64,000 nt of DNA from Scedosporium boydii. Its lineage: Eukaryota > Ascomycota > Sordariomycetes > Microascales > Microascaceae. A program made the translations under genes and the position numbers. The stretch spans positions 248,001 through 312,000 of the forward strand of contig NJFT01000007.1 in assembly GCA_002221725.1 (NCBI GenBank), given 5' to 3'. The notes beneath the pieces are model-generated. The model worked only from the letters and a program-made list of their open reading frames with translations, made no database searches and had not been told where the DNA came from. How positions within the stretch are numbered: the stretch's first letter is position 1; every line of letters begins with the position of its first letter. Shown piece after piece: positions 14,201-26,300 of this stretch.

Positions 14201-14308
14201 AACGGGCCACTGAATAGCCATATCTATGATGCCATCCGACTTGTCTGGCCCAACTCGCACTGGGCTGTTAACGAGAAGAAGCTGGCAAGTGTCGAGAGCC
14301 GCCTGTAA
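11252..14308 (+). CDS. peroxisomal Lon protease homolog 2
   Basis: An ATP-dependent serine protease that degrades oxidised or unassembled peroxisomal matrix proteins. Four exons are read: 11252-11717, 11791-13853, 13917-14086 and 14218-14308, for 929 residues. Domains run in Lon order: N-terminal LON substrate domain (about 8-290); AAA+ module with Walker A GPPGVGKT (about 482-489) and Walker B LLDEID (about 548-553); and the proteolytic domain with catalytic Ser in KDGPSSG (about S818) and Lys in VGGIKEKL (about K859). The protein ends in Ser-Arg-Leu, a type 1 peroxisomal targeting signal, and lacks a mitochondrial presequence; this separates it from the mitochondrial PIM1 type. The frame joins cleanly across all three introns (73, 63 and 131 bp), the last with a TTACTAAC branch point at 14196. 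A charged Glu/Ala/Lys-rich insert (about 270-300) precedes Walker A. Confidence 0.96.
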
Positions 14309-17300
14309 AGAGGATTCACCATATCACATCGCGCGTCTGTCGTCTTGTCTCCTCGGACAGCCTTGCGAAGACTGCTTCACACCGCGTGGACACGAGAGTC
14401 CCTGTAAAACATAATGTGTCATTCTAGTGGTGCCAGGGGAGAAACAGGAAAGCAAACCCCAGTAAAGAATAGGGATCCTTCTTGTCACCTTCGCCAAGGT
14501 CCAATCTGTCTTTGGGGGGGCTAAGTTGACGTTTATTTGTACGATTGGTACTGACGGACCGTCGGCTTGGGAGACTTCTGACGGGGGAACGACGAGTATG
14601 AGTCGTCCGTTCCACATCTCTCGTCTCAATCATTCACATATGCACCAAAATTGGTTCTTTTTTATAATGGAAATGGAAACTGCGTCTTTTCTACAATACA
14701 CTTCGCTTCCCATCACTTTCTTCCTATATAGACTCAAGCTATGATTCTCAGAGTACTTTTTTTCCCCAACACGGGTCTGTCTCTTCTCAACGTTCATTTC
14801 GTCGTTTGCTACAGATGTCAACCCTATGCAACCGTGTTTGTCGTTTTTTCAGATGCTAATCTCGTCGCTCTGTCATCGTGTGCAAGACCAAGATGCTTCT
14901 CTGTAGAGACACGACGACGATTCTGGGCCAACCAGCATAGGGCAATGACACTTAAGGCAGCTTTCCCTTCGGGGTTAAGAATATGTTCGAGGAAATGAGA
15001 TGACCCGAACAATGGCAGACCGAAAATGCGACCGCCGAGAAACGTTACAGCCGTTAGAAACGCAAGGCATAGATATCCCCTGGTGGTCAGTTTAGTGAAC
15101 ACGTTCCAGGTAAAGTTCACAGGGCTTTCCTCACCAAAACCGGGTTTACGACCCGGCTGCATACATGTCGCGGACAGGGACAAGGAAAGGAGGGTTGTTT
15201 CCATGCGGATATCTTGTAGGATTGGTGCAACGGCGGGTGAGTATGCCAAAAAACACAGTTCTATATCTGCTTCTTTCTTGGGTTACCATTCAGTTCTACC
15301 TGGGGTTCTTTCTCTTTACGAACTTGTCTTGGATGAGGTTTCTCGAACAAGTTTAGATGGGCTTTTTTTCTTTTTTCTTTCCCTAGAGTCTTCAAGTCAT
15401 GCTCGCTCGAGTAACGGAACTTAAACAGGAGGTGGCGTGTGGATACGGGAGGCGTTCTGAGACAATCGTGTTTCGTACTAGATGACGGACTTCTGTCTCT
15501 GTGACCGATATATCTTGGGGAGGCTGGAGGCGTCAAAGCGAGACGGGTATCAAAAAGGTGTGAGCCGGCACAGCATCAAAAATAGATTATCTCTTTGCTT
15601 TTCAAACGCCCAAAGGGCAACGCTGGCGGTGAGCATAGGTCCGCCGCCACGATTCCTGGTTCGATATAGTCCTTGGGGTAGGCAGAGAGTACTATCGTGG
15701 TCTAACCCTCGAACGACGGGCTGTTGACGCCGAAGAAAGCTCTCACCATGATGAGCCTCATCCGCTTCATACGTTATATATCTGCCTCCGTTCTAGATCT
15801 CTACATTCGATTCATGCACCATGGATTGGAAAACGAAAAGAAGGAGAACAAGAAAAGCGATGCGCCTCAGGAAGAACTCGAGCAGACGCGCTTGAAATGC
15901 TGTAAAGGAGGTTGACTCTCACTTCTTCGATTCGGCCCACTGAATAGGACAATTGTTCCATTTGTTTTCCACCCTTCAAAGGCTTTCCCGTTTCACCCCG
16001 GACAAGGAGATGAGAGAGACACCACGAGAAGAAGAAGCAAGCGGCATGTGTTTGGTATCCGGCCAGAGACATGTCACAAAAAAGCAAGAAAAGAAAAGGG
16101 GGGGGGGGATCTCGTCCAGAATCATGAGAACTGAGAAGAGACATTCGGTGAGAAAACGTCACAAACTTAGTTTTCAGTCCACGCTCCCTTTTCTCTCCTT
16201 TTCTCCCTTTACCTCTTCCTTTTTTCTAGACACTTCGCTCCGTATTCCCGATCAGTTGCCCAGCCAGCCTTTCGACAACATCCAACCTGGCCGTGTCTCC
16301 TAGCAACCTCCGGGGCAGACTCATATACTACTTCGGCAAAGCAACGAGCGTTATTCGAGAGCATGGCTCTCCTTCTCCGATCAGGTCGTCCAGTTCTCAC
16401 TCGAGAAACCCGGCCGGTCGGAAATAGCAATTCCATATCGTGATTGCAAGATTAGAGTGGAATACAGGGCCCCCATTTGACGCCATTTGAATCCCTCTTT
16501 CCCTTAATCTCCACCGACTAGTCTTTACGGGCCTCATCTGTCGTGGTATTGGGTCGTATCGTATCTACAATTGCTTTCTCAGAGAAAATGGTACAAAGGA
16601 TTAACTTCCGATGATCCCTTAGAGGCGTGGTGTCCGTCGAGGTGAACACTTGCTCCACCCGCTTCACTTTACCACGTTTCAACGAGGGGCGGAAAAGGGA
16701 AAGAAAAAAAAGAAGTGCAAAAAAGTAATGGGGCTTGGCAGTGTGTGTCGAGGAAATGATGATAAAAGACAGAATAAATATCATAAATTCGAACAGGGAA
16801 ACGAAGGCAGTGGATGTCCCTCTCGGCCCATGCCCCTGCCCTGTCCACCAGCGCAGCCACTGAGTTCCCGCCCGCATGCAGCTTCATCACAGAACCGAGA
16901 CTTTCGCGGCCTCTCGGGGATTTTAGTGTCGTAGGTTTTGTTGTGAATTGGGTTCATCCGTTGGCGCCCCTTTGTGGCCCCCCTCCCGGGTCCGCCACGG
17001 TGATCGGCTGGAAACGGAAACGAGGGTGCTTCAGGAGGACGCTAGACTGTAGAACTTGCGGGCGTCTTTACTTCGTAGGAACATACAACATGCACTACGG
17101 AGTTTTTGGACAGGCGTCGAGTATGTGGTATGTACGAAGGTATATCGGTGTATATTTGGGTGTAAATATGAAGTATGCCTGTTGGGTTATCTGAAGTATA
17201 GTAGATATCTGAGTGCGGTTTCCACCAGCCCCAACTACCAAGCGAGGCTCACGACACAGTCTCCAGATTCTACTGGGCTCAAGATCTGACGGGACGGCGG

Positions 17301-17974
17301 GATTGCCTGTGGCAAATAGAGACTGCCATGATGCCCAGATGCCCAACTCTTGTAATGGGGAAACCCAACTAACTCCACCACCAGTGTTATAAACTCTCCC
17401 TCATGTCAAGGCCTGCAAAGGTGAACGAGAGCTGGGCTCTACCGAGGTAGACGGCGCTCGATTCCTACCTGTAAGCGCGTCGATATGTATTATCATACGC
17501 CAGTACCATTTCTGAAGCTAGAGATTTGCTCCTCTCCAGTCCTCCCTCGCTGGGGCAACCTGCGGGTACGGTATTCTTCTTTGCCCTGCTCATATCGAGC
17601 CCATCGCCGATTCCCGATTCCCGCCTTTCTCCCCTGATCTCGCTCTCGACTGCCGGCGTTGAACCAGGGCTACGGAATGGACCACGATCGATATCGTACG
17701 TCCTTGGATAACCGGCAGGGTTCGGCTACTTCGTATGCACGCAAACAAGCAACAAATTCGACTCTCGCCTTGGCTCCGGTTTAGACTATCACAGATCAAA
17801 ACCACACTATCACGTTAGTGTTGAATCCCTCTAATATTCCGCTGCAGGTTCCAGCTCCACCCCGGTGTGCACATCTTCCTCTCCCTGTCTCTCTTCATCT
17901 CTTCATTGCTTTTTCCCCCCCTCTCCGATAATTTCGTTTCCTTTCCATCCATCTTCTCGTCTAGTAACTGCTTT

Positions 17975-18009
17975 TTTTTATTTTTATTTTTATTTTTATT
18001 TTTATTTTT
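17975..18009 (+). repeat. (TTTTTA)n microsatellite
   Basis: Five TTTTTA units followed by five T and then a CT run. A simple repeat in noncoding DNA. Confidence 0.85.
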
Positions 18010-20410
18010 CTCTCTCTCTTCTTCCCCTCCCATCCCTTCCATGTGCACACACTAGGCTCCTCTCATCTAGTAAGCTTCTTGTAAGACATGGGCGGCATTA
18101 GTGTTGAGACCGCCGACGCATCGTCATTGGCTCCTCTTACGTCCTCTCCCATAATAGTCAATCCTTGCGAGTGAGGGCGGGGGCGCCCGCGTAGCAAACG
18201 AGAGGCGCAGATGTAGGAAATGGCCGAACTCGAGCGGTTTTGCCTTGTACTCCGCAGTTGCAACTCATTCGGTTTCCGGATGCGGTACAGGACTTGGATA
18301 TAGCTAACCAAAGCTGGGAACGTGGCTTCTGATTTTTTTCCCTCTTAAAGCAACCTTTTCTTCACGTTCACTACAAGGTACAACGACATCTCGCATCTCT
18401 CCCGCTAATATATCACTTTTAAAGTTAATGTCCAACCTCCCGCACCTTGGAGCCGGGAATCTCAGGCGAGGTCCAGGGTGCAAGTACGAAGCTAACGTCG
18501 TCAGCGTTCCCGAACGAGACATCGAGGCGAGGCTGCCACTGTTTACTTCGAACCTTAAGGATGAAGGTTCTGTCTTAGGCTTAGCCATTGAGGGGGGTGG
18601 GCTAATATAAACCTTCTCAGACACTCCCCCCAAAACAAGAGACTTTTTGCAATAGACGAAAGTAGTTCGTTACTATGTGCCTCCATTTCAGCATGTTGAA
18701 GGCTGCACGGAGCCGTCGTCCATATATTACTCCCTTCATTTGACAGCACCCCCTCCAATCGATCCCAACCCCAATGCGTCCTGCAGTAGTTGTAATCCAT
18801 CCCGTCCTGCACAGTAAACAACGCAGGTTCGGGCATCATCCTCGCAAAAGCCGGGATCACCCTTCATGATCGCCGAAGTTGCATCCGGGGAGTCCGCTAG
18901 CGAGGACGGCTGGCTGCAGCGACATCTACGCTCGGAAGAGTGGAGGGGGGAAAGGGACAAGAGTGAAAAGAAAAAGTGAGAGAGGAAAAAAAAAAACAAG
19001 TAGCACAGGACAACGCTTGCCAATCTTATTCGCTTCCGTCATCGTGACTTGCTGCACGATCCCAGCTTGTGGTGGACCAGATTGCGCCACCCAAGACCGC
19101 CACATCTCACCGAGAAGGGAACGGAGACATACCACGGGAAGGGAGAGGGAATTTTCCTAGGATATGTACAAGTACACACAATTTCGCTTCTCCCTCGCCT
19201 GGGACTCGGGGTACGATTGGAGTAGATGGCTCCAGTCCCGTCAACGCTTTGCTAAATTAAAAACACGGCATAGCATTACTCTATTATTCTTCCTGCAGGT
19301 ACAGACACTGTAAAGATGCCCGTTCCGATACAGCGGCATCACAGTCTTCAAGGGTCGGTCTCGTTCCTCTGGGCGCGCTGCAATACACAATCAGCCCAGC
19401 TTCAACCTCCGCCCGCCCCGACGGGTAAAAAGGGGGAGACGCGGCCTTCAACCTGAACGCCTGTTCAGCCAGAGCTTATCGGCCGTGGGAAGTTAGGCAA
19501 GAGAGAACGGCCCGGAACACGATGCCGCAGTCCTGGCTTACGTTTTGTTTGCCTATACGGCAGCTTCCGATATGCTAATCGAAGGAGAATCACAGTCCAG
19601 TCGGTGAGGCCCGCTATACGCCCACTCTCTCCTCTCGTCTGCCACTCGGACGACGACTTTATCCCATGTTTGTTTCTTTTTTTTGTCCTAGTGAAGAATA
19701 AAATTATCCTTAATATTCGGACAAAAGGCAAGGAAAAAGAGAGGGGAAAGCAAGACAAGGGCGACGCTAAACTACAGGTGGTTGACCCCAAGTGGGCTGG
19801 AAGGATCGCGGAGACAGGCCCCGGAGACGCGACTTCTACCCAGTCGGTATTGGCCCTCGCTTGTCTTATTATCCTGGCAAAGAAAGTGACTGGTGTAAGT
19901 TATGTACTCCAGACCGTGCCATGCCATGTCCATGTGCCATGTATATAAGTTGAGCAGTTGGCAGGTCGTCGCGTGGGTGGCATTATAATATGATCGCCAT
20001 TCTGAACAGCAGTGTCTTCACCCGGGTTTTGCAACCCAGACGATCCATTAACAGCCATGGCCCAGCCCAGCTCTCAACAGACTCGTCATGGTGTGGGCGT
20101 GTGGGGGAAGTTTGGAGCATAACCTTCCCCTCCCGTCATTCCGGATTCTTAATATCAGTAATACCGTGCGGAGGCCAGGCACGTCCGATGATCCATCCGA
20201 AATAATACGGAGTAGGAGATGAACAGTGCCCCAAAGTAAACCGGTCCGTATAATCTGTTTTGCCATGTCCCAGGTTTTCACCATCATCGACGTGGTTTCG
20301 AAATTGGGGAGATATGAAATTCCCACATGGGATGTACGAAGCTTTAGTGTCGGTTAAGACAAGGACCCATATGGAGGAGAAGTCACAATCTTGTAGCTGG
20401 CTGTCGAGGG

Positions 20411-20424
20411 TGTGTGTGTGTGTG
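20411..20424 (+). repeat. (TG)7 dinucleotide repeat
   Basis: Seven TG units in noncoding DNA; a simple repeat only. Confidence 0.85.
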
Positions 20425-23325
20425 TTCCCCATTGCAAGTCTGGACCACCAGCAACACCAACAACCGCATACCCTGGCTGATAAACTTCACGGAAAGTTTA
20501 AGCAGTGCGAGGACAACAAAGACGAAGCGAAGCACACTCTGTGCAAGTAGTTGGGACCGAGGACGAACTTGTCTTAGGGCAGACACGGGAGGGGAGGTCC
20601 TCGATCAGCACTGGCTGGTGATCATAACCTTGATCGTCAGGGATGCAAGCGATGTCACCCATGCGCAGGTCTTTTAGGCGGGACATGAACCGGAATTCTC
20701 TTAGGCCTCGAACGAAACCTTTTTTGGGATTTCTACATCCATATGCGGCAAGCCGGCGGGTGCAGTTGTCGTTGTTTTCCCCATCTCTTCCGCCCCCCTT
20801 CCCTCTTCCTTCCCGCTTGGAAATTACAGGGTTGTCATTCAGTGCCGCGGACCATGATTCATCTCGACTTTCATCGGAATTTGGGGATTCACCACCGTCT
20901 GATAATCGCACATCACTCCCGAACTTTCCGCCTTGTTAGATGCTCCACGCCAGAACCGAACTGCCCACCATATGGTTGAGATCAGAAAGCATCAAAATCA
21001 ACCGCACGGATCGGCCGTTGGTGCACGCCCAGTTCGGGCATGTCGACTGGTGGAAATAGCAGCGAGGCGAACCTGTAACACCTCGAAATGCGAGACAGCT
21101 GTGATTTCAACAGATTTTGCGGTGACCGGAAATTATAAGAAAGAAATGGAACCAGTCCTGGATCGTCCGAGCTGTGTTAGGAACTGCAGCCACTCCAAGC
21201 TTTGGAAGAGAAGATGATGGAGAGGAGCAAGGCTCGACAATGCAATGTCTGGGGTCTCTTATTATTACCTAAGACGGCACGAGTTCGGTACCAGGCCAAG
21301 GCAATATACCATGATCTAATCCTGTGAGGTAGTATCAATGTTGTACTTGTGGTAATTCGGGAAGATGGTGGTTTAGAATGGTGATTTCATGCGGTCTCTC
21401 TATGAAGTAAGGGTGACTTACACCATCGCTAACTTCCGCAATGGCTATGAAATATTTTATGTGACAATGAAGCGTGAGGCGAAATCGCTTGGAATTGATG
21501 CATTCACATTCAAATCCCGTCGGTCGATGACCTGCTTCGTGGTTAGTCCGGGGTTTCTCCCAATACTTTCCGGATGGCTTCTACCGTATGGTATGGGGGA
21601 CTTGGAGATTATTACGACGTATTATAATTTCCTTCGTCTGATCTTTGTGGGCCAGCCTGCATACATCCGCACACTGAGGCAAGTCGGTACGGGCTCCTTG
21701 GCGTAACAGGGGTGTGTGTCTGAGGTGCGTGACGAGACCCCACACCTTACCGTGAGTCCCTCCACGCCTGGCGAAGCAAGGTATTGATCGAGTTCGAGAT
21801 CCAATATCAATCAACCTGACCGCCGGCGAGAGTACCAATGGTTCACATCATGTAGCGTACAGAGCGCATACTTTGAATGTATGCCAGACGAGTCCGAACC
21901 CCTTCGCTTGAGACGGTCGCGTGCTGATGTGCATTGAACGCTTTGCTGTCTTGGACTTCCAGGTTCGCATCTCGTCCCCGGATCCCTGGTCCAAAACAAG
22001 TGGTTCTGGAGAAAAAGCGCTGCAAGTGAGATTCGGGAATCCCAAGCCTTCCTCCCGCCCACTGCAACCCTCCCGTATTAATGGGGAACCGTTATCATTA
22101 TCTTGTCCGCCAACGTTCTTTCAACACGGGAATACGAAGGACCACTATTTCACAACGGTGGTTGAATATTACAATCATATTATTAAACCAACCTTGGTGA
22201 TATTTTGTATAGGAATATTGACAACAGCGGCCCGGGGAGGGCTCCCCTGCCACGTAGGTCACCCCTCGCTGATCTAGCGATGAACGATGACATACTGCAC
22301 CAGCCAGGCAGTATCTCGCCAAACTCATACTCAACGTGTTCCGGATGGCAATAATATGCCGCGTAATAATAGTGCAAAGTTCGCATGTCGTACGAGCCAG
22401 CCACGCAAGAAGAAAAAGTCGTGGACTGGAAGCCAAGCGAGTTAATTAGTGGTCAGCCAGTGGTCAGCCTGGATCGAAAATTTTAATCGACCGATCAAGC
22501 CGGCGCCGATTCGAATTCTCCCCCTCCCAGATTGCCGGGACCACCGCCGTCCCTGCCCTGTCCGAAGGAGCACGCCGCCGTGAGGCGAACTAGCCAGTAG
22601 CGACAGTTCACCGAAGACTTGCATCATCGAACACATTCACTAATCCTGTTTGGGGCCTCGGCACCAGGAGCCTAGGAGGTTATTCACTTATTCACTGGAT
22701 GATAGTGCGATGGTTTAAATTATCGCCGGGCATGAGTAAGTTAGTGTCCACTGCTCCGAAGGGACTGACTCCACGACACTAGTTTGACAAGGCGGGCGTA
22801 CGAAGTAGTGTAGCATAGTGTAGCGTACGGTAAAAGGTGAGGTTAGTGGATTTCTCCATCTTGAATTTACTTGTCTACACTACCTCGTACGAAGGATTGA
22901 GGAGTCTCTGGAGGTGGAGAACATCAATCTTCGAGATCGGTTCGGTTCCCCCCTCCCTTTGCGTGAACGGCAGCCCTCACGTATAACTCAGGCAGCAATG
23001 TCCACGAGAGACTGGGTCGATTGAACGGTCAGGGGCGGACGAGCTCAACTGGGACTAGGGCCAGTCCAGGCCAAGGAACGGGGAAAAGAACCTCCCCGGC
23101 CCGCTGTGGTGGTGGGATTATTCCGTCGATCAGCAACCATCGCTGGGCCACCCACCAGTGAATTTCGCCTAGGAGCTCGGGCACAATAGTGGTCTGGTAT
23201 CAAAAGCGACTGGGGGGCGTGGCTATGTCGTACCCTACTCCGTAGTGCTGGGAAGGAGAATTTAATTGATACCTACCTGAAGCTCAAACCGATAAGGCAA
23301 CCCTCCAAGCTAAGACCTACACTAT

Positions 23326-23365
23326 AGAAGTCAAGAAGTCCAGAAGTCCAGAAGTCCAGAAATCC
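23326..23365 (+). repeat. 8-bp tandem repeat (AGAAGTCC)5
   Basis: Five head-to-tail units of AGAAGTCC. The first ends in A and the last has one internal change (AGAAATCC). A short minisatellite in noncoding DNA. Confidence 0.85.
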
Positions 23366-26300
23366 ACGAGTACCGAGGTACATTCGAGAGTTCCCACATG
23401 AACCAGCATGAACCAGGCCTTTCCATTTGAGTACGAAGCGGTGTGCTTTGTAAGCCCTTCCCGTGTGCGGAATAAGAGGTCTGGCTGGGTGCCTGCAATT
23501 TGACACGCCAAAGGAGCAAAAGAACCGTTTTAGTTTTTGTGATTAAGGTGATGGGGGAAATTGGCCTTCATATACATTCTCTGTTCGAGCCACTATCTCC
23601 CTCTCTACTACTTCGTAGACCCGGCTTTGCCCACAGACCTCTTCCCCGGCACTGCACGACGACTTTATTTGCGAGATGCCTTTGCGAGTTTTGACCTGTA
23701 ATAATTGACACGCTATGGCTGACCTCTCTCAAGGACTTTGCTGATCACGGGCATTTCTATGCGGTCCGGCCTCCTGTCTCCCACCAAGCGGTATCGATAG
23801 AGGACCGAGCATAACTCATATGACCTGATCTCGCCTCTTTGGCGAGCCCTCGGATCACAGGTTGTAGGGGACCCAGTATTAGAGTAGCAAGAGAGGGGGA
23901 GGAAAAAAAAAGAAAAAAAAACCCGTGAAGTCGCACTTGTCGATTAATTCCTCGTCTGGTAATTGTTCCGCGGGATCCCAGTCCCCCGGAGAGGAAAGGA
24001 GGCTGACCAGAGATAGGGCCAGGGTTGGGGAAAATTATCCTAGCACACCGTCTGCGTTGTCCTGGTGGTGGTCCCCCCTCACGCCCCCCATCCCGCTCAA
24101 CTCGTGGTCTCAACAGGGCTCACCCTGGGCGTTAGATCACATTGACGCCATGTGCAACCATAGCCCTACTTGTTGGTCACCGCTGGCAAGGAAGTCCTCG
24201 CTACGCGAACCTAGTAGGGTTAAACCGGTGCCTTGGAAACATGGGATCAAATGACGGTAAATTTCTCTAGTAAGGGCATGGAACGTCCTTGGTCCTTGGG
24301 GTAATAAACTAATACGAAGGAGTAAGAGATTCACCAGGTCAAGGAGAAGTAATTTCAACGTTAGCAGCCCTCCACTTGGCCTTCGCCCGTTCCATCGCTT
24401 CAGAGTTTGGGGTTTGATGGTTGGATTGCACTAAAAAAGGAGGAAAGGAAAGTGCCACGCGGGTTCGATTCATCTCAACAAGTTCAGGTTTTAAATCACA
24501 TCACCTAAGCCCTGTCCAGCCTCCTGCCGTTTTTAACTAGGTGCAGTTTCCCACTCTCCACATCATATCATCACGCTAGCTTGGCGTACGTACTTGGGAT
24601 TCTTACACTACGAAGTGATCGCTTGGAGAAGCTCGAATCGATTCTGTTCCTCTTTGCCTAAAACGAGAGGGCGGGAATGCGAGTTCTTAGTGTCAGACTC
24701 TCCAACCGAGTCTTTTCGGTGAACGATACCAAATGATTTGCATGTGCTTTTTCAGCCTTGGCCATGAGGGCTGTGAGGTGAGTCCTGGCTTATCATGCAC
24801 CACGGCCGAAGCGAGGGCAAGCACTGAACTATGCTCGGTAACTTATGGGCACTCTCGGTCTGGACGTTGCAATTGCCGCTTGAAATGCCCTTGATGGTCT
24901 GGTGTGAGAGTTAAAGAACGGCGTAATATTCCTCCTCCTGCTGGCTGTCTGCAGCCGATCGGGATTCGCTCAAGTACAGAATTCAAGATGAGCAGAGCAT
25001 CATCTACGTGCAACTCCAGCATGCCCTCTGCAATGTAGATTGAGATCCAATATCTTGGGTTTACTTCGTACGAGGCACCTACTTCGCCCTTGGTGAAGCA
25101 GACTCTCTGGGAGCATCGGCGAGGCATTAGCTGGCGGGTCATGAAGAGAGTGTAAGTACTTCGTAAAAGCACCGTCTGCCCAGGAAACCCATAATTCCTC
25201 TTCCATTGCGCCGAGGTCGAACGAACGTCGGCCGAGAGCTGGTTACGAAGTTAATTTGCAAGCATATTTTTCCTCCTTCTCTTTCGATTCTAAGAAGGAC
25301 GCCGTCGCCTCTTAGAAAGGCACGTTGGGCCGAGACGTGGTCACCGTCATGGTGGTATCGATTTCGAGTTAAATCGTGCAAAAGCCACATTCATGTGGGA
25401 AAAAATCTGAACCTGGTGCCATGTGTTCGAGTAAGGTCGTAAGGACAATAATAACCCGTGCTGGGCAGACCCACTATAGCCCCTTAACTTTGTCGTGCAT
25501 GGGAAAATACAACCTCGATATTGTAGCACTCGCGGATTCGCTGGCAGTTACCGTAGTATTTCGAACATTTTTCTGCGTTCGGGAGCGCGGGAGTACGTAT
25601 AGTCCCTAGGCACTTTCCGCGAGATTGCAACTTAGTATCTACTGATATTGGTCAGGTATTACTTCGTAACATCGCCAGTGAGCTCCGGATATGGATGGAA
25701 ATAGCACCAAGCTTGACAGGTAGGAGAGGGTTTCAGAAGCAGGGTCCTCGAGGGAGATCAGAAGGCTGGGCAAGTCTATTCCCCGATCTCTACGTATGAA
25801 GTAGTGTAGTATATTCTCGCCGAGTCCGTTCGCGCTTCGATCGGTTTGCCCCAGGTTATGGGATGGGGCACGTTCTCGACAGTGCCTGGGTGAAGCGCTA
25901 CACTAGTGTGGTGTACTTCGTAGTGTCCCCGCCAAGAGGATGATGAGTTCAAAAATGCTATAAGTGCGGAATTAGATTGTGCATCTGTCATGGACCTAGT
26001 ACGCAAGTAGCAGCTATGTTTTGGGGAGGTCAGTTTCGACGCGGAAGCTAAGAGGAGATTGGAAAAGCAAAATAAAATTTCACGACCACCCCGACTCTAC
26101 CGTAATTAGACAAGTGCTGGATATTTGTTCGTCAGGGGCATGCCCGATGGTTGGGTCCTGGGGCCGGCTATCGCACAGGCCACGCCAATCCTAGTGCCAG
26201 GCTGGTAAGGGTTCAATGTCGATTTCGTCCACCTCCGGAGTATTTCGTAAGATGTCCGCAGGTGGTCGGGGACTTCGTATAATAGTTTGTGCTGGTACCA

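Noticed and set aside
24455..24480. GGGTTCGATTC, another B-box-like string
   Set aside because: The flanks do not pair as a T-arm and there is no A box at the right distance.
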